A stretch of DNA of 64,000 nt, from positions 437,099-501,098 of the forward strand of contig NZ_JALMDK010000007.1 of the NCBI RefSeq assembly GCF_023094165.1. The letters are read 5' to 3'. The DNA comes from Crossiella sp. S99.2 (lineage in GTDB: Bacteria; Actinomycetota; Actinomycetes; Mycobacteriales; Pseudonocardiaceae). Of this stretch, positions 13,301-20,112 are shown one piece after another. The stretch's first letter is position 1; the number at the start of each line of letters is the position of its first letter. The position numbers and the translations under genes are program-made. The notes under the pieces were generated by a model. That model made no database searches. It worked only from the letters and a program-made list of their open reading frames with translations, and was not told where the DNA came from.

Positions 13301-14468
13301 CACCGAGCTGACCACCGAACTCACCGAGTTGGGCGCGACCGTCTCGATCGTCGCCTGCGACGTCGCCGACGCCACCGCGGTCCGGGATCTCGTCCACGGC
13401 ATCCCCGACCTCACCGCGATCGTGCACGCCGCCGGTGTGCTCGACGACGGCGTGGTGGAAAGCCTTACCCCGCAACGACTCGCCGCCGTGCTGGCCGCCA
13501 AGTCCGAAGCCGCCTGGCACCTGCACCAGGCCAGCAAGGACCGCGACCTGGCCAGCTTCGTCCTGTACTCCTCGCAGGCGGGCATCATGGGTTCCCCCGG
13601 CCAGGCCAACTACGCCGCCGCCAACGCCTACCTGGACGCCCTGGCCGCGCACCGCCGCCACCACGGCCAGGCAGCACTGTCCCTGGCCTGGGGCCCCTGG
13701 ACGGTCGGCATGGCCGCCGCCGAACAGGACACCGGCGGCCGCCGAGCCGCCGCCCTGGGCGCCAGCAGGATGACCGCCGAGTTGGGCATGACCCTCTTCG
13801 ACCAGTCCCTGACCAGCCCAGCCTCCCTGCTGGTCCCCCTGGTCACCACCGGCGCGGGCACCGTCGTCACCACCGAGGTCCCGCACCTGCTGCGCGGCCT
13901 GATCCGCACCCGCCGCCGCGCCGCCGTCCGCAGCAACGGCGCAGGAACCGCCGACACCCTGCGTGGCCTCAACCCGCAGGAACGCCTGCGCGCGGTCACC
14001 ACCATGGTCGTCACCGAGTTGGCGGCAGTCCTCGGCCACCAGTCCAGCGAAGCCATCGAACCCGAACAGAAGTTCGCCGAACTCGGCCTGGACTCCCTGA
14101 CCGCCGTCGAACTCCGCAACCGGTTGTCGGCGCTTACCGGCCTGCGGATGCCCGCCGCACTGGCCTTCGACTACGCCACCCCCGCCCGCCTCGCCGAACA
14201 CCTGACCGAACAACTGGATTCGAGTGCGGCAGCCGAGTCCGGCCCAACCGTGCTGAACGAGCTTGATCGCCTGGAGGCCGCGATGGCGGCGGCCGAGGCG
14301 GACGAGGTCACCAAGGCCGGGGTCACCTCGCGGTTGCGGCAACTGCTGAACCGGTGGTCCGGTCCGGCGGAGGAGCAGCCGCAGGTGGCCGACCGGATTT
14401 CTTCGGCGAGTGCGGATGATCTGCTCGCGTTCATCGACAACGAGCTGGGGCGGCGGGACCGCTCCTGA
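3..14468 (+). CDS. Type I modular polyketide synthase, three extension modules (5' end outside window)
   Basis: The reading frame is already open at the first base, so the N-terminus and the active-site half of the first KS lie outside the window. Domain order is KS(C-terminal half)-AT-DH-KR-ACP, KS-AT-DH-KR-ACP, KS-AT-DH-KR-ACP, then a C-terminal docking tail (about 14250-14465) ending in an acidic helix, [12 protein letters not shown]. All three ATs carry HAFH, the malonyl-CoA signature. There is no thioesterase, so the chain must pass to another subunit. The second and third DH domains have lost catalytic residues, and the second ACP has GFSSL in place of GFDSL. The second and third ATs each contain an in-frame copy of the palindromic element. 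The gene ends at TGA 14466-14468, followed by a strong hairpin. Its place in the assembly order cannot be decided from this window. Confidence 0.97.
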   Translation, partial: DGTGWAEGAGVLVLQRLSEAQAQNRRILAVIRGTAMNSDGASNGMTAPSGPAQRRVIRAALRNARLTPAEVDIVEAHGTGTKLGDPIEAQALLATYGKDRETPLLLGSIKSNIGHTQAAAGVAGIIKVVQAIRHGAVPKTLHVDRPSSHIDWTAGAIDLVTKTTAWPEVDRPRRAGVSSFGASGTNTHVIVEQAPEAAEPPAVAHPPGVVPWVLSGRTDAALRAQAAALLSTVDSRPVDLGFSLATTRSTFTSRAVVLDPAGLSALANGERDSGVIEGSPVAGKTAFLFPGQGAQRLGMGQALYARFPAFATAFDQLADAFEGHLGGSLREVLWGADPKRLENTGWTQPALFAIEVALFRLLESWGVRPDLLIGHSVGEIAAAHVSGVYSAADACALVAARSRLMSALPAGGSMVAVDATEAEITPLLAEYPEVAIAAVNGPRSVVLSGVLTAVGELAEILANRGHRTKTLPVSHAFHSPLMEPMLAEFRTAVAALTPERARIPICSTVTGELVQGEQLDADYWVAQVHRTVRFADGVRTLAAAAVARFVEVGPGGALSSMVHETLAETEGERAVIALLRDDREERDDSAEEIVLLRGLSRLHVAGGTVDWAEFFRDSGAAVVDLPTYAFQRERYWPVGEQRTNNAAGLGLIPIFHPMLGAVTASAEDGSLLVSGRLSVGDQPWLADHLVGGEVWFPDAGLMELVLTAADQVGCDRIGELRVSRPLIVNEQLALQVRVGPADDLGRRPVSVHSRPARSDREWTEHGTATLTPGDPAPAEALPWPPPGAEPVSLDNHHEVLDRGPMFHGLREVWRLGEEIHAEVALPESLNSRSQEAAAFALHPALLDAALQATAFLPGRAALAPGTIGEWQGVTLHAAGAAVLRVRWSEGPDGLELSAVDPAGGPVFSVDALRTRDAEQVARPGVTDSLFALDWVALQANGVAPTWAMLDSLGDGPVPEVVFAPLHSEGAEQTGELAGQALELVQRWLTEERFANSRLVVVTSGAVETVTDLGASAVWGLVRSAASEHPGRFVLLDVDSLDALELALPGLTGDEPQLLLRDGVLRAARLTRLPTQSEPTAWDPDKAVLITGGSGELAGVLARHLVERGQQRIVLASRRGADAPGVAELREALGDRVEFAACDVTDPVAVQELVARISPLTAVVHTAAVIDDGVVESLTADRLATVLRPKASAAWHLHQATLGQELAAFVLYSSAAGVLGSPGQGSYAAANSFLDSLSAYRRDLGLPGSSIAWGPWEAGLTTGLGTEHSRRLAAKGLALIDAARGNAMFDVAASADRAIVVAATAVGGGTATGPVPAILRNLVRTGRRSAAATGSTPGTTTLSTRLAALRPTDRSDFLTEIVRTEVAAVLGHPSIKLVGPKQEFREQGFDSLSAVELRNRLTAVTGLNLPATLVFDYPTPVQVAAFLLTRLEGAAEDTTTPAIRGTSAHDDPIVIVGMSCRYAEGIASPEDLWQLVLDGGDAIGGCPPDRGWDIEGAESLRGGFLADAAGFDAGFFGISPREAIAMDPQQRVLLEVSWEALERAGIDPTSLSGSPTGVYVGAGDANYVSLLASEGSSVAGFIMTGTTSSVLSGRVSYVLGLEGPTLTVDTACSSSLVAIHLAARALQSGECTLALAGGVAILSTPGPFAEFAKQGGLSSDGRCRSYSDDAAGTGWAEGAGVLVLERLSDAQRNGHHILAVVKGSAVNSDGASNGLTAPNGPSQQRVIRAALADAGLSTVDVDVVEGHGTGTRLGDPIEVQALLATYGQDRDQPLLLGSIKSNLGHTQAAAGVASIIKMVQAIRHGVVPRTLHVGTPSTHIDWTAGDIQLTIDQTDWPSVDRPRRAAVSAFGVSGTNAHLIIEQPPATTPVAATAVREGSPVPLLVSARSAAALDAQIDRVQAVLASTPSLVDLAYSLATTRATLDHRAVLLNGTPLARGVVTEGRTAFLFSGQGSQRLGMGRQLHDRFPVFAQAFDAVLAELAQLVRPVGPSGRTSLPKWDELLDVMWGEDPAQLAQTGWAQPALFALEVALFRLIDSWGVRPDYLVGHSIGEVAAAHVAGVLTLTDACALVTARARLMQALPTGGAMIAVRATAAEVEPLLSGQSEVSIAAVNGPTSVVLSGAEDAVTALAQTLADRGHKTKRLTVSHAFHSPLMDPMLAEFADALAGISFAEATIPVVSTLTGKLATAEELRTPEYWVNQVRGSVLFADALTELAAHDVTAVIEIGPDGLLAAAATEILPSEAISTSLLRADQADEETALLRGLATAHVAGVGVHWPDLIDGGSVIDLPTYAFQHQRYWPGASARPGDPAGLGQSPTGHPLLGASVPMADDSGVTLTGRISLATQPWLAEQAQSALLEMAIRAADQVGCGGVRRLTTEVPLALPARGGLQVQVRVDAAHTITMYSRPDGDPEATWVRHAAGELNPGGYQPVAAADTEPFVEVELPETVRDGGEYGLHPVLLGAVLSAAWPDERVPVDWESVTLHAFGASDLRVRLTQLDDDRVAIEATDGAGLPVLSVAAVRGQEIADSSTVDGQILFGVDWVAAPEVPAAQVDVAELDTLGEEIPGLVLARINADADMSTLTTRVLGLVQNWIAEDRHAHARLVFVTQGAVGEITEDTGLATSALWGLVRSAQTEHPGRFGLLDIETDADLPIALPVLASGEPQVAVRGGAALVARLRKIVTQDTDSTWDRDGSVLLTGGTGALGLTLARHLISAHGQRHLVLASRRGPDAPGAGDILAEFGDRVSLVASDLTNPEAVRGLVTGIPDLTAVVHLAGVLDDGIVDRLTPERLAAVLAPKAEAAWQLHQATQDRELAGFVLYSSSAGVMGSPGQANYAAANTYLDALAEYRRQRGLPATSLAWGAWETGMAGELGEDDLRRVNATGARRISAAQGMALFDAALATDRALIVPLLLGGSAVPGEAEVPHLLRELVKTGRRKAVGAQQQPGSGLAAKLAGLAADERLDYLTELVRVQAAAVLGHAGADEVDARLDFRQQGFSSLTAVELRNRLTEATGLRLPATLAFDYPNPDQVAAYLLDAIEGTAAAATPTVARTIATDDDPIVIVGAGCRYPGGVASPEDLWQLVLNGTDAVADMPAARAGDLGLPAGAQPPSGGFLDDVAGFDAAFFGISPREATAMDPQQRLVLETAWEAVEHAGIAADRLVGSATGVYLGSSDPAYASIVARDPRLEGFAMTGAVSSVISGRISYTLGLEGPSVTVDTACSSSLVAVHLAVRALRSGEVSLALAGGVTVLSSLSPFSEFDKQGGLASDGRCRSYSDDADGTGWSEGAGVLVLERLSDAQRNGHQVLAVVKGTAVNSDGASNGLTAPNGPSQQRVIRTALADAGLSTSDVDLVEGHGTGTRLGDPIEVQALLATYGQDREQPLLLGSIKSNFGHSQAAAGAAGIIKMIYALRNGIAPRTLHAENPSGHVDWTEGAVQLLPQRRDWPTVNRPRRAGVSSFGISGTNAHVILEQPPVTAPAAAWIAPETPLPLVVSGKSDAALLARIDQVNTLRDEVPAVELAHALATTRVAFDHRAVLRDGAVIAKGRVTEGRTAFVFSGQGSQRLGMGRELYDRFPAFAQAFDSVLAELAQLVRPVGPSGRTSLPKWDEVREVMWGEDAELLAQTGWAQPALFALEVALFRLLESWGVRPDFLVGHSIGEVAAAHVAGVFSLSDACALVTARARLMQALPTGGAMVAVQATEAEVEPQLTEGVAIAAINSPEGVVLSGDEAAVLALAEVLAAQGHKTKRLAVSHAFHSPLMDPMLAEFTAAIAGISFAEPAIPVVSTRTGRRAGGEDLRTPGYWAAQVRDTVRFADAITVLSAAKVSRFLELGPDGSLCAAVQSSLESGVITAPTLRKDVAEDEALLRGLGTLYVAGGKVDWTALWTSPGAPAPATLPLPTYPFQHQRFWPTITTRMADAAGLGLADTAHPLLGAAVALADGGGVVLTGRLSPTDHPWLREHRDGETIVLPAAALLELVVRAGDEVGCPLVKRLAVLSPLVIPADGSVQVQVRVDPGSSGCRRVTVHSRRENTGSWTQHALGKLGEDQPDPAMEFAATWPPAQAQPIDLTDCYEQFADSGFEHGPAFQGLEAVWVRGEEVFAEVSLPEEADGAEAFGLHPALLSAALLALPLTSWAGQTWREPVAWEGVSLLASGATTLRVRFAAIGEDGLTVEAADPAGRPVLNVDVLRHREIEGRAHNRSTRESSPGSLLVVDWPQGQDTDQTPVSTAVLGGGLDLTHLRQADTLDELAAGPVPERVLVRVPAGGGEPAEVRRATVWALDLVQRWIADERFATAKLVLVTSGAVACAGEDVTDLAGAAVWGLTRSAGAEHPGRFALLDVESTQEIELATAALADEPQVAVRAGVARVARLAAPTDHSSTDRPWNPDGTVLITGGTGGLGAILARHLVTNSGQRNLILTSRRGPDAPGATELTTELTELGATVSIVACDVADATAVRDLVHGIPDLTAIVHAAGVLDDGVVESLTPQRLAAVLAAKSEAAWHLHQASKDRDLASFVLYSSQAGIMGSPGQANYAAANAYLDALAAHRRHHGQAALSLAWGPWTVGMAAAEQDTGGRRAAALGASRMTAELGMTLFDQSLTSPASLLVPLVTTGAGTVVTTEVPHLLRGLIRTRRRAAVRSNGAGTADTLRGLNPQERLRAVTTMVVTELAAVLGHQSSEAIEPEQKFAELGLDSLTAVELRNRLSALTGLRMPAALAFDYATPARLAEHLTEQLDSSAAAESGPTVLNELDRLEAAMAAAEADEVTKAGVTSRLRQLLNRWSGPAEEQPQVADRISSASADDLLAFIDNELGRRDRS
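4345..9135 (+). other. PKS module B: KS-AT-DH(inactive)-KR-ACP, malonyl, predicted hydroxyl
   Basis: The KS (about 4345-5590) has TACSSS and both His motifs. The AT (about 5836-6730) has GHSIGE and HAFH and contains palindromic element copy 1. The DH-like region (6955-7590) is shortened: the segment that should hold HxxxGxxxxP reads straight from PWLAEQA into ALLEMA, and the catalytic Asp position is Gly (LHPVLLGAV), so it should be inactive. The KR (about 8083-8660) carries LDD and is B-type. The ACP (about 8890-9115) reads GFSSL, keeping the modified Ser but losing the preceding Asp. The predicted outcome is a beta-hydroxyl. Confidence 0.88.
5939..5999 (+). repeat. Palindromic 22-bp-period element, copy 1 (inside AT of module B)
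   Basis: Three TTGGSCCAA-like boxes are centred at 5947, 5969 and 5991, exactly 22 bp apart, with GTAC at 5955-5958 and 5980-5983. In the PKS frame it encodes [19 protein letters not shown]. It lies just after FDAVLAE and before the conserved WGED region of the AT. The AT at 57596-58605 lacks these residues, giving a net insertion of about 17 residues. No stop codon occurs in any of the six frames. Confidence 0.93.
9175..14250 (+). other. PKS module C: KS-AT-DH(probably inactive)-KR-ACP, malonyl, predicted hydroxyl
   Basis: The KS (about 9178-10430) has TACSSSL and HGTGT. The AT (about 10666-11560) has GHSIGE and HAFH and contains palindromic element copy 2. The DH (about 11800-12600) is full length. 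Its first motif is altered ([10 protein letters not shown], with Gly displaced) and the catalytic Asp is Ser ([10 protein letters not shown]), so dehydration is unlikely. The KR (about 13180-13750) has LDD and YAAAN and is B-type. The ACP (about 13970-14215) has GLDSL. A beta-hydroxyl is predicted. Confidence 0.87.
10772..10832 (+). repeat. Palindromic element, copy 2 (inside AT of module C)
   Basis: Boxes are centred at 10780, 10802 and 10824. The sequence is identical to copy 1 across the whole element, although the flanking AT codons differ at many synonymous positions. It occupies the same position in the AT fold as copy 1. Confidence 0.93.
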
Positions 14469-14549
14469 GATTTCCCGGGTCGTGTTCGCCGACCGGCCCG
14501 GGGATCAACGCCGAGGCGCCCGCACACCACACGGTGCACGGGCGCCTCG
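14461..14549 (+). repeat. Duplicated 3'-end/terminator cassette, copy 1
   Basis: This stretch starts at the last codons and stop of the PKS gene (GCTCCTGAG) and runs through the hairpin. It is closely similar to 16224-16311 with a few scattered differences. The two copies bracket about 1.7 kb holding two unrecognised genes and a BlaI remnant. Confidence 0.85.
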
Positions 14550-14550
14550 G
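14511..14550 (+). terminator. Hairpin terminator of the upstream PKS gene
   Basis: Perfect 12-bp inverted repeat: CCGAGGCGCCCG at 14511-14522 and CGGGCGCCTCGG at 14539-14550, with a 16-nt loop, 43 bp after the PKS stop. No T-run follows. Strong GC hairpins without a U-tract are common terminators in actinobacteria. Confidence 0.75.
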
Positions 14551-14652
14551 CTCGTCAACCTGTCTGCCTGCCGTGATCCCACGCAGTAACGTTCGCCCGC
14601 ACCGAGCCGAAAGGTAGGACACTGCGGGACCTCGACGGGCCAAGGCGGTACC

Positions 14653-15189
14653 TTGTCAGACCAGAATACAAACGACCACAGAAACCAGTTGGCAATCGCG
14701 GAGTTCACCGCGCTGCGCGCCGAACTGTTGAAACACATCGAGCTTCAGTTCCAACTCGTCGGTGTCTCGGTGGTTGCCCTCGGCACAATCCTATCCGTCG
14801 GCTACCAGACGAAGAACGCCGCGATCATGAGTCTCTACCCGGTACTCGCCATGATCCTCGGCCTCTACTGGCTGAACCTGGCACACGCGATCATGCGGTG
14901 CGGCACCTACATCAAGACCTACCTCGAACCACGCATGCCAGCAGGCCACATTGGCTGGGAACACTACATCCGGCGCAATCCGCTCCGCTACGACGCGCTC
15001 GGCTACTGGGGCGTTCGGGGAACATTCTTGGGTGGCTCAGTGGCCACGGTGCTCTCCACACTGGGGATAATTCAGTGGTCCGCGAGCGACATCGTGGCTC
15101 TTGGCCTTGGTGTCCTGGCAATGATTGCCACCTTCGTCGTGTTCTTCCTGTGGCGAGAGCGTGTCCCGGGATTGCCCGCAGAACTGTAA
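14653..15189 (+). CDS. Putative integral membrane protein, unknown function
   Basis: A 178-residue protein with a soluble charged N-terminus (about residues 1-30), then two adjacent hydrophobic segments (about 34-52 and 56-75). A loop containing HIGWEHYIRRNP follows, then two more membrane segments (about 123-140 and 146-168) and a short tail. The TTG start at 14653 is chosen because AAGGCGG lies 4 bp upstream. No family is recognised. Base composition is visibly lower in G+C than in the PKS genes, with many A/T-ending codons, which suggests a different origin. It sits in the segment bracketed by the duplicated terminator cassette. No link to polyketide synthesis can be seen. Confidence 0.8.
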   Translation: MSDQNTNDHRNQLAIAEFTALRAELLKHIELQFQLVGVSVVALGTILSVGYQTKNAAIMSLYPVLAMILGLYWLNLAHAIMRCGTYIKTYLEPRMPAGHIGWEHYIRRNPLRYDALGYWGVRGTFLGGSVATVLSTLGIIQWSASDIVALGLGVLAMIATFVVFFLWRERVPGLPAEL

Positions 15190-15331
15190 AGCCCTGTTCG
15201 GCCGGACTGGACCCGATCCCTTGACAACAGCTTCGCGGCCACTGGAACGTGATTCGGAGCTGTGACCACTGAGCCAACGAGATGGACCGGTGGGACTGCT
15301 TCCTGGATCGTTCCGTGCGAGGGGTGGGGAT

Positions 15332-16111
15332 ATGCCGGAAACGGAGGCTGCTGGTGTGAGGTGTGCCGGCGCTGCGGCCAACTGCGAGGTGCTGACCAGT
15401 CTTGCGGGTTTTCACGCTGAACGCTGTGCAGAGCAAGGCATCCTTGGTGCCGAGGCCATCGTGAACGCGATGGCCGTCGGACTGGTCCTCGAGGTCTGGA
15501 GGAACAGTCCCGTTGAGGACATGCACGCCAGTCGACGAGGCCCAAGCGACGCGGCCATGTTCGCCGAGTCCACTGCGCTGCACGGTGAGGCGGTCAAAGC
15601 GTTGACAGCCCGGAACCTGGCAAGCGGATTGCTCGACTTCGAGCAGCATCTACTGGATCGTACCCGCCCCTGGGCAGGCACTGGCGGCAGGAATCTCAAG
15701 GACCTAGGCCACGGTGCCCTTGGGCGATATGCCAAGCACGTGAAGAACCGGACGAACACGTTGATGAATCTCGCCGATCACACGTGTGTGGCTGAGCCAC
15801 TTCCGGTGTACCTGGTGAACAGGGCGTTGGGTTACGGGCGCGATCACAAGGGGATGCCCGGCTGGACGGTGATCGTCGACCGGATCCGGATCCTGCTTGC
15901 GAATCCCGACCATCCGGCATGGGGAGATCCGGGTACCGGAGCAGCAGCCCTGGCGGGGATTCCACAGCGGATGCCGCCTGTTGACCAGCTTGCCGCGGTG
16001 CTTCGGACGAGTCCGTCGAACCTTCCTGAGGAGGTTCTGACGTGGTTGAGCAGCCACCTGCTCTACTGCGCCGCGCCGCCGTATGGCCGAGCGCAGCCGT
16101 GGGAGTCGTGA
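15332..16111 (+). CDS. Hypothetical protein of 259 residues
   Basis: I do not recognise this protein. The ATG at 15332 is preferred over an in-frame GTG at 15290 because the purine-rich AGGGGTGGGGAT lies directly upstream. It looks soluble, with alternating charged and hydrophobic stretches, several Cys and His residues, and no signal peptide. The middle (about residues 95-150) is rich in basic residues and may be helical. Its G+C is lower than that of the PKS genes, like the membrane-protein gene 142 bp upstream, and both lie between the two copies of the terminator cassette. They may have arrived together. Confidence 0.7.
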   Translation: MPETEAAGVRCAGAAANCEVLTSLAGFHAERCAEQGILGAEAIVNAMAVGLVLEVWRNSPVEDMHASRRGPSDAAMFAESTALHGEAVKALTARNLASGLLDFEQHLLDRTRPWAGTGGRNLKDLGHGALGRYAKHVKNRTNTLMNLADHTCVAEPLPVYLVNRALGYGRDHKGMPGWTVIVDRIRILLANPDHPAWGDPGTGAAALAGIPQRMPPVDQLAAVLRTSPSNLPEEVLTWLSSHLLYCAAPPYGRAQPWES

Positions 16112-16134
16112 ATCCGCTTCCCGCACAACTCATC

Positions 16135-16151
16135 TACTGACCTAGATAGTA
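16135..16151. promoter_or_regulatory. Degenerate BlaI-type operator remnant
   Basis: TACTGACCTAGATAGTA has the outer bases and 17-bp length of the intact operators at 18002-18018 and 19359-19375, but its inner positions are changed. It precedes the BlaI remnant as the intact site precedes the intact blaI gene. Confidence 0.55.
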
Positions 16152-16159
16152 CTTGGGAC

Positions 16160-16231
16160 GTGTGCGGTCTGGGCGAGTTGGAGAGCAAGGCCATGGACGT
16201 CCACTGGGACGCCATCGCTCCCTGCTCCTGA
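16160..16231 (+). pseudogene. 5' remnant of a BlaI/MecI-family repressor gene
   Basis: A 23-codon frame from GTG 16160 encodes CGLGELESKAMDVHWDAIAP and ends at TGA 16229-16231. It matches the start of the intact repressor at 18032 (RGLGELESKVMDVLW) in both DNA and protein, and the upstream TAGTACTTGGGA is also shared. Similarity stops near 16223, exactly where similarity to the PKS 3'-end cassette begins. It is therefore a truncated duplicate fused to a second duplicated segment. It is too short to fold as a repressor. Confidence 0.8.
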
Positions 16232-16311
16232 GCCCTGCCGGGTCAGGTTCGCCGACCGGCCCGGGAGTCCAACGCCGAGGCGCCCGCGCACCACACGGTG
16301 CACGGGCGCCT
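16224..16311 (+). repeat. Duplicated 3'-end/terminator cassette, copy 2
   Basis: Closely similar to 14461-14549, including the GCTCCTGAG start and the GACCGGCCCGGG and CACCACACGGTGCACGGG blocks. The hairpin arms are 16275-16286 and 16303-16312, and the last bases of the right arm have drifted. It could still stop transcription before the small gene at 16352. Confidence 0.8.
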
Positions 16312-16351
16312 TCCGGCGTCGGATGTTGGTGCCGCGCACTAGGATTCCGCC

Positions 16352-16663
16352 GTGCACGAGACCCAGGGCCGGTGGGCCGCGATGGTGGAACAGAGCCAGC
16401 ACGGCCAGGAGGCCTACGTCTGGGCACTGGGCCCAATCCAGCCCGCCACCAGCCGCGAACACGCCAGGGCCGTCGCGGCCGAGCTGGCCCGCAACTACCG
16501 CCCGACGCACCCACGGCGACTGCGGCGGCGGACGGTGTTCCGGCAGACCGAGGACGTCCTGTTCGTGGTGCTGGAGGGCATGACCAGCAAGTACCACCTG
16601 CGGATCAGCGTGGTCGAGCTGGTCGCCGACCTGGACGCCGAAGGCAGGCCGTTCCAGGGCTGA
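16352..16663 (+). CDS. Small hypothetical protein, 103 residues
   Basis: The GTG start at 16352 has AGGA about 8 bp upstream. The protein is soluble, with a helical N-terminal half and a very basic centre (HPRRLRRR). The second half alternates like beta strands (VFRQTEDVLFVVLEG, then YHLRISVVEL). No family is recognised. The gene stands alone between the terminator copy and the convergent SRPBCC gene 16 bp downstream. It is kept as real because of its GC-rich codon pattern and ribosome binding site. Function unknown. Confidence 0.6.
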   Translation: MHETQGRWAAMVEQSQHGQEAYVWALGPIQPATSREHARAVAAELARNYRPTHPRRLRRRTVFRQTEDVLFVVLEGMTSKYHLRISVVELVADLDAEGRPFQG

Positions 16664-16679
16664 GGTTATTGCCGCACAA

Positions 16680-17159
16680 CTAGCCGACCTCAGTGCACAG
16701 CGCGAGGTAGCGGTCCAGGTACAGCGGCCAGCCGGCATCGCCGGCGATACCGTCGGCCAGGGACTGCCAGCCAGGGCCGTGGCGGTCGATGTTGCGGTGT
16801 TCCAGCTCGACCCGGGTGCGTTGCGGCGTCTCGGCGATGAACCGGATCTCGACCTCGCTGGTGTTCTCCGGCTCGGTCTCGACCTGCCACTGCGGACTGA
16901 TGTCCCAGCTGAACACCACCCGATCCGGCGGCTCATAGGTCAGCACGCGGGCCCAGCGGCATTCGCTGCCGTCCACGCCGCGATCGTAGATGTGCCCGCC
17001 GACCCGCGGTTCGAAGACGGTTTCGGCGATCTCCGCACCGAGCAAATTGTGCTCGGCGGGCTTGAAATCCCCGAACCGCTGGGTGAACACGTCGAAGGCC
17101 CGCTCGACCGGCGCCTCGACGACGATCTGTTTGCGGACCACCGCGGTTGCCTGGGTCAT
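16680..17159 (-). CDS. SRPBCC (Ahsa1/START-like) family protein
   Basis: A 159-residue protein with the typical opening (VVRKQIVVEAPVERAFDVFT), the VGGHIYDRG strand, and a C-terminal helix (WQSLADGIAGDAGWPLYLDRY). This is the single-domain hydrophobic-cavity fold often annotated as an ATPase activator or polyketide cyclase-like protein; the ligand is unknown. The ATG at 17159 overlaps the TGA of the ArsR gene (ATGA), with AGGAGAG just upstream, so the two are translationally coupled. ArsR/SRPBCC pairs are common in actinobacteria, and here the repressor probably controls both genes. Confidence 0.9.
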   Translation of the reverse strand: MTQATAVVRKQIVVEAPVERAFDVFTQRFGDFKPAEHNLLGAEIAETVFEPRVGGHIYDRGVDGSECRWARVLTYEPPDRVVFSWDISPQWQVETEPENTSEVEIRFIAETPQRTRVELEHRNIDRHGPGWQSLADGIAGDAGWPLYLDRYLALCTEVG

Positions 17160-17479
17160 GAACTCTCCTCTGTCGGTTGTTCGACTACTTCCGCATAGCC
17201 GCTCAGCGCTCGGTTCCAGAACGTGTCCAGCTGATCGCGCAACGCGGCCATCCCGGCCGGGTTGAGCCGATAGATCCGCCGCGTGCCCGCCATCCGATCG
17301 GTGACCAGACCGGCGTCCTTCAGCACTTTGAGGTGCTGGGACACCGCAGGCCTGCTGACCGGTAACTCCTCGGCCAGCTCGCCGACCGCACGCGGCCTCT
17401 CGGCCAGGCATTCGACGATGGCGCGCCTGGTGCGATCACCCAGCGCGTCCCATCCGTCCCCAACTTGGTTAGTGCCCAC
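17156..17479 (-). CDS. ArsR-family winged-helix repressor
   Basis: A 107-residue protein with the ArsR helix-turn-helix: WDALGDRTRRAIVECLAERP, then VGELAEELPVSRPAVSQHLK, then the wing (VTDRMAGTRRIYRLNP). There is no obvious cysteine metal site, so it probably does not sense arsenite. The GTG at 17479 is chosen because the conserved fold begins nearly at once and a 16-bp perfect operator-like repeat lies 5 bp upstream. A start that close to the operator suggests a leaderless or very short leader and autoregulation. Confidence 0.9.
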   Translation of the reverse strand: MGTNQVGDGWDALGDRTRRAIVECLAERPRAVGELAEELPVSRPAVSQHLKVLKDAGLVTDRMAGTRRIYRLNPAGMAALRDQLDTFWNRALSGYAEVVEQPTEESS

Positions 17480-17484
17480 GAACG

Positions 17485-17500
17485 GTAAGTATTGACTTAC
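17485..17500. promoter_or_regulatory. Probable ArsR autoregulatory operator
   Basis: Perfect inverted repeat GTAAGT-ATTG-ACTTAC, directly upstream of the ArsR start codon at 17479. It is an AT-rich island in GC-rich DNA, as expected for an operator overlapping a promoter. Confidence 0.65.
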
Positions 17501-17513
17501 GGTTGCGTCCGAG

Positions 17514-17993
17514 TCAAGGCCGCAGCCACTCGCCGAGCGCGGCGTAGTCGGCGTCGGTGAGTCCCAGCCGGGGATCAACCCGATGCAACAGCGCAGGCTC
17601 CGGATGGTGTGCTGACACCCAGGCCCGATCAGCGTCGGTGATCTCATCGTCAACCCAGAGGAACGCCCGCCCCGCCGCCCAGTCGACCAGAGCCCGCGTC
17701 TTCTAATGCAGCCCGGCGCGCTCGTCCTGCTCCTCGAACTCGGAGGTTTCCGGCCACTCGACGACCGCCAGTCGCGGCAGCCCGAGCCGGGGCGCGACGC
17801 ACTCGTTCGCCTCGTCCATCCAGGTCGTCGCCCAGACCAACTCGCAGTCCAGTGCCGTCAACCGGGGGCCGTGTCGGGGGTTGATCCTGGCCAGCAGTGG
17901 GTTCCCGTCGGACTCGGGATTCGCGTACAGCCGCGGCTCGCCGCCGAAGGGGATGAGCGGTCCGTCGACGTCGAGGAAGAGCAGCGGACGCAT
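17514..17993 (-). pseudogene. HAD-like hydrolase gene interrupted by an in-frame amber codon
   Basis: From ATG 17993 the frame encodes an HAD-type start (MRPLLFLDVDGPLIPFGG, with the DxD motif) and runs 96 residues to TAG at 17703-17705 (after ERAGLH). The same frame continues without shift for 62 more codons to TGA 17514-17516, beginning KTRALVDWAAGR and containing FLWVDDEITDADRAW, the expected HAD C-terminal part with its acidic motif. The intact protein would be 159 residues. A Trp codon (TGG) changed to TAG is the simplest reading. It is a pseudogene unless the base is a sequencing error. It is divergent from blaI, and the operator at 18002-18018 lies 9 bp from its start. Confidence 0.8.
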
Positions 17994-18001
17994 ACCCCAT
18001 A

Positions 18002-18018
18002 TACTAAGTCGGTTAGTA
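18002..18018. promoter_or_regulatory. BlaI operator between the HAD-like gene and blaI
   Basis: Inverted repeat TACTAA-GTCGG-TTAGTA, 13 bp before the repressor start and 9 bp before the divergent HAD-like gene. It matches the second site at 19359-19375 at all but two positions. BlaI/MecI-family repressors bind TACA/TACT-type dyads of this size, so autoregulation and divergent control are inferred. Confidence 0.8.
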
Positions 18019-18031
18019 CTTGGGAGGTGTG

Positions 18032-18394
18032 ATGCGCGGTCTGGGTGAGCTGGAAAGCAAGGTCATGGACGTCCTCTGGGCCGCCACCGAACCCCTGCGC
18101 GTCCGTCAGGTCCTCGACCGCCTCGCCGACCCCCGGCCACTCGCCTACACCACCATCATGACCATCCTGGACAACCTGCACGGCAAGGGCCTCGTCCGCC
18201 GCGAGCGCGCCGGCCGGGCCTACGAGTACCTCCCCGCCCAGACCCGGGCCGAGGTCGGCGCGCGGTTGCTGCGGGATGTGCTCGACTCCAGTGGCCACGC
18301 CGAAAGCGTGCTGCTGCACTTCGCCCGCTCGGCCTCACCCGCCGAGACCGACATCCTGCGGCGGGCGCTACGCAAGCGGCGGGACCCGTCATGA
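18032..18394 (+). CDS. BlaI/MecI/CopY-family transcriptional repressor
   Basis: A 120-residue winged-helix repressor. It opens MRGLGELESKVMDVLW, followed by VRQVLDRLADPRPLAYTTIMTILDNLHGKGLVRRERAGRA (residues about 30-70, shown in parts), which is the family's DNA-binding region. The C-terminal half should dimerise. ATG 18032 is chosen because GGGAGG lies about 4 bp upstream; in-frame codons further upstream fall inside the operator. The stop overlaps the start of the M56 peptidase gene (ATGA). By family knowledge the peptidase relieves repression by cleaving this protein. The operators suggest a regulon of blaI itself, the peptidase and the thiol-redox genes. Confidence 0.93.
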   Translation: MRGLGELESKVMDVLWAATEPLRVRQVLDRLADPRPLAYTTIMTILDNLHGKGLVRRERAGRAYEYLPAQTRAEVGARLLRDVLDSSGHAESVLLHFARSASPAETDILRRALRKRRDPS

Positions 18395-19338
18395 CCCTGG
18401 CGCTCGGACTGCTGCTGGCGGCGGTGCTGGTCGCTACGGTCGGGCCGGTGTACCTGCTCGGCGCGGTGCGGCCGAGTGTGCGGCCGGGGCTGGCGCTGGC
18501 CGGGTGGATCAGTTCGCTGGTGCTGGTGCCGTTGTGCGCGGTGACCTCGGCGACCCTGCTCCTGCTGCCCTGGGGCGGCGAGGTGGACGGGGTGATCGGG
18601 ATGGCGGACAGCTGCGTCAACCTGGTGCGCGCCGAGGGTGCGGTGGACTGGCTGGACCTAGTCCGGCTCGGCGCCGCGCTGGGGTTGTTCGGGCTGCTCG
18701 GCTGGGTCGGACTGGTCGCGACGCGGATGGTGCGGGCGCAACGCCGGTGGCGGGACGAGCACGTGTCGCTGCTGCGGTCGGTGTGCCGGGCCGGGCGGGA
18801 CCGGGTGCTGTGGCTGGAGGAGGACCAGCCGGTCGCCTACAGCGTTGGCGGCCGGTCCGGTTGCGTGGTCGCCACGCGTGGGGTGGCCGCGTTGAGCGCG
18901 CCGCAGCGGGACGCGGTGCTGGCCCACGAGTACGCGCACCTGCGCGGTCGGCACCACCTGCTGGTGCTGCTCGCCGGGATCATGGGCGCGGCGCTGCCGT
19001 TCATCCCGTTGTGCCGCAAGGCCGCGGGCGCGATCCCGGTGCTGGTGGAGCTGGCCGCGGATGCCGCCGCCGCCCGGGAACACGGGCCGGGGCCGGTGCG
19101 GGCCGCGTTGCTGGCGGTGCGCGAGCACGGCACGCCGGCCGCGGCGCTGGCCATGTCCAGGGACGCCGTGGACGCCCGGTTGTGCTGGCTGGACCAGCAG
19201 AGCGGTGGGCTGCGCTGGTTGCCGGTGCGCTGGGACTACCCGGTGGCCATGCTGTTCGCGCTGGCCCCGGCCGTGGCCGCCGGCGCACTCGTCGCCTGCG
19301 CCGTGCTGGCCTACTGCTTCGGGGCCGCCGGTTACTGA
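18391..19338 (+). CDS. M56 (BlaR1-like) membrane zinc metallopeptidase
   Basis: A 315-residue membrane protein with about five hydrophobic segments: near residues 3-25, 33-55, 88-108, 190-205 and at the C-terminus. A cytoplasmic HEYAH zinc motif sits at His179-Glu180-x-x-His183, and the third ligand is probably in VELAADAAA. There is no extracellular beta-lactam sensor domain, so unlike BlaR1 it cannot sense by penicillin binding. It is the short form common in actinobacteria beside BlaI. The start overlaps the blaI stop by 4 bp. Its likely role is to cleave BlaI after an unknown signal. Confidence 0.9.
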   Translation: MTLALGLLLAAVLVATVGPVYLLGAVRPSVRPGLALAGWISSLVLVPLCAVTSATLLLLPWGGEVDGVIGMADSCVNLVRAEGAVDWLDLVRLGAALGLFGLLGWVGLVATRMVRAQRRWRDEHVSLLRSVCRAGRDRVLWLEEDQPVAYSVGGRSGCVVATRGVAALSAPQRDAVLAHEYAHLRGRHHLLVLLAGIMGAALPFIPLCRKAAGAIPVLVELAADAAAAREHGPGPVRAALLAVREHGTPAAALAMSRDAVDARLCWLDQQSGGLRWLPVRWDYPVAMLFALAPAVAAGALVACAVLAYCFGAAGY

Positions 19339-19358
19339 CCGCGGACGAACTACTAAGC

Positions 19359-19375
19359 TACTAAGTAGGTTAGTA
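19359..19375. promoter_or_regulatory. BlaI operator upstream of the DsbA-like gene
   Basis: Inverted repeat TACTAA-GTAGG-TTAGTA, extended by one more pair (C at 19358, G at 19376), immediately before the thioredoxin-fold gene. A further half site, TACTAAG, lies at 19351-19357. This places the redox genes in the BlaI regulon. Confidence 0.8.
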
Positions 19376-19377
19376 GT

Positions 19378-20112
19378 ATGTGTCCCGGAAGGACGGTGCG
19401 GACGAGCATGCGGCGGAACCCGGTAGGACGGGATGGCTGGCTGGCCATCGTGGTCGCGGTGGCCGCGATCGGCCTGGTGGTGTACCTCATCGTGCGCCCG
19501 GCGGGGGAGACCTCAAGCCCGGCCGCCACCTCCACGGCGGGTCAGAGCACGACCAGCCCACTCGCCAACCTCGCCCGCCGGACCTCGGGTGATCCACTCG
19601 CCCAGGGCGAGGTCGGCGCGCCGGTGGTGCTGGTCATCTACTCCGACTACCGCTGCCCGTTCTGCGCCAAGTTCAGCCGCGAGCACGAGCCCGCGCTGGT
19701 CAAGCAGTACGTCGGGGACGGGACGCTGCGCATCGAGTGGCGGGATCTGCCGATCTTCGGCGAACCATCCATGCTGGCGGCCAGGGCCGGGCGGGCGGCC
19801 GCGGCACAGGGCAAGTTCTGGGCGTTCAACCACGCGGTGTACGCCGAGGCCCCGGCCAAGGGCCATCCCGACCTGACCCCGGAGGTGCTGCGCGAGTTCG
19901 CGCGCAAGGCGGGCGTGCCCGATCTGGGCCGTTTCGCCACGGACCTGGGTGGCACCGCCTTTGACGAGCAGATCGGCCGGGACGCTGCCGAGGCCCAGTC
20001 CCTCGGCTTCACCGGCACCCCCGCGTTCATGATCAACGGCCGCCCGATCGTCGGCGCCCAGCCGGTGCAGCGGTTCCAGGAGATCATCGACGCGGCGAAG
20101 TCCCGGTCGTGA
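19378..20112 (+). CDS. Membrane-anchored DsbA-like thiol oxidoreductase
   Basis: A short basic N-terminus is followed by one membrane anchor (WLAIVVAVAAIGLVVYLIV) and a Ser/Thr/Pro-rich linker. A DsbA/thioredoxin domain follows, with CPFC (Cys93 and Cys96 counted from 19378) and the cis-Pro segment GTPAFMINGRP. It should act outside the membrane on protein disulfides. ATG 19378 lies 2 bp after the BlaI operator. GTG 19396 and ATG 19408 are alternative in-frame starts, with GGAAGGA at 19387-19393 close to both, so the exact start is uncertain. The stop overlaps the CcdA gene start, which would supply electrons to it. Confidence 0.9.
   Translation: MCPGRTVRTSMRRNPVGRDGWLAIVVAVAAIGLVVYLIVRPAGETSSPAATSTAGQSTTSPLANLARRTSGDPLAQGEVGAPVVLVIYSDYRCPFCAKFSREHEPALVKQYVGDGTLRIEWRDLPIFGEPSMLAARAGRAAAAQGKFWAFNHAVYAEAPAKGHPDLTPEVLREFARKAGVPDLGRFATDLGGTAFDEQIGRDAAEAQSLGFTGTPAFMINGRPIVGAQPVQRFQEIIDAAKSRS

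Noticed and set aside
9396-14342. Very long minus-strand open frame (about 1650 codons) opposite the first PKS gene, and similar ones at 4428-7457, 44043-46832 and 50510-54178
   Set aside because: These are antisense shadows of GC-rich PKS coding sequence. They show Gly/Gln/Arg/Val-rich low-complexity translations, no domains and no plausible start regions.
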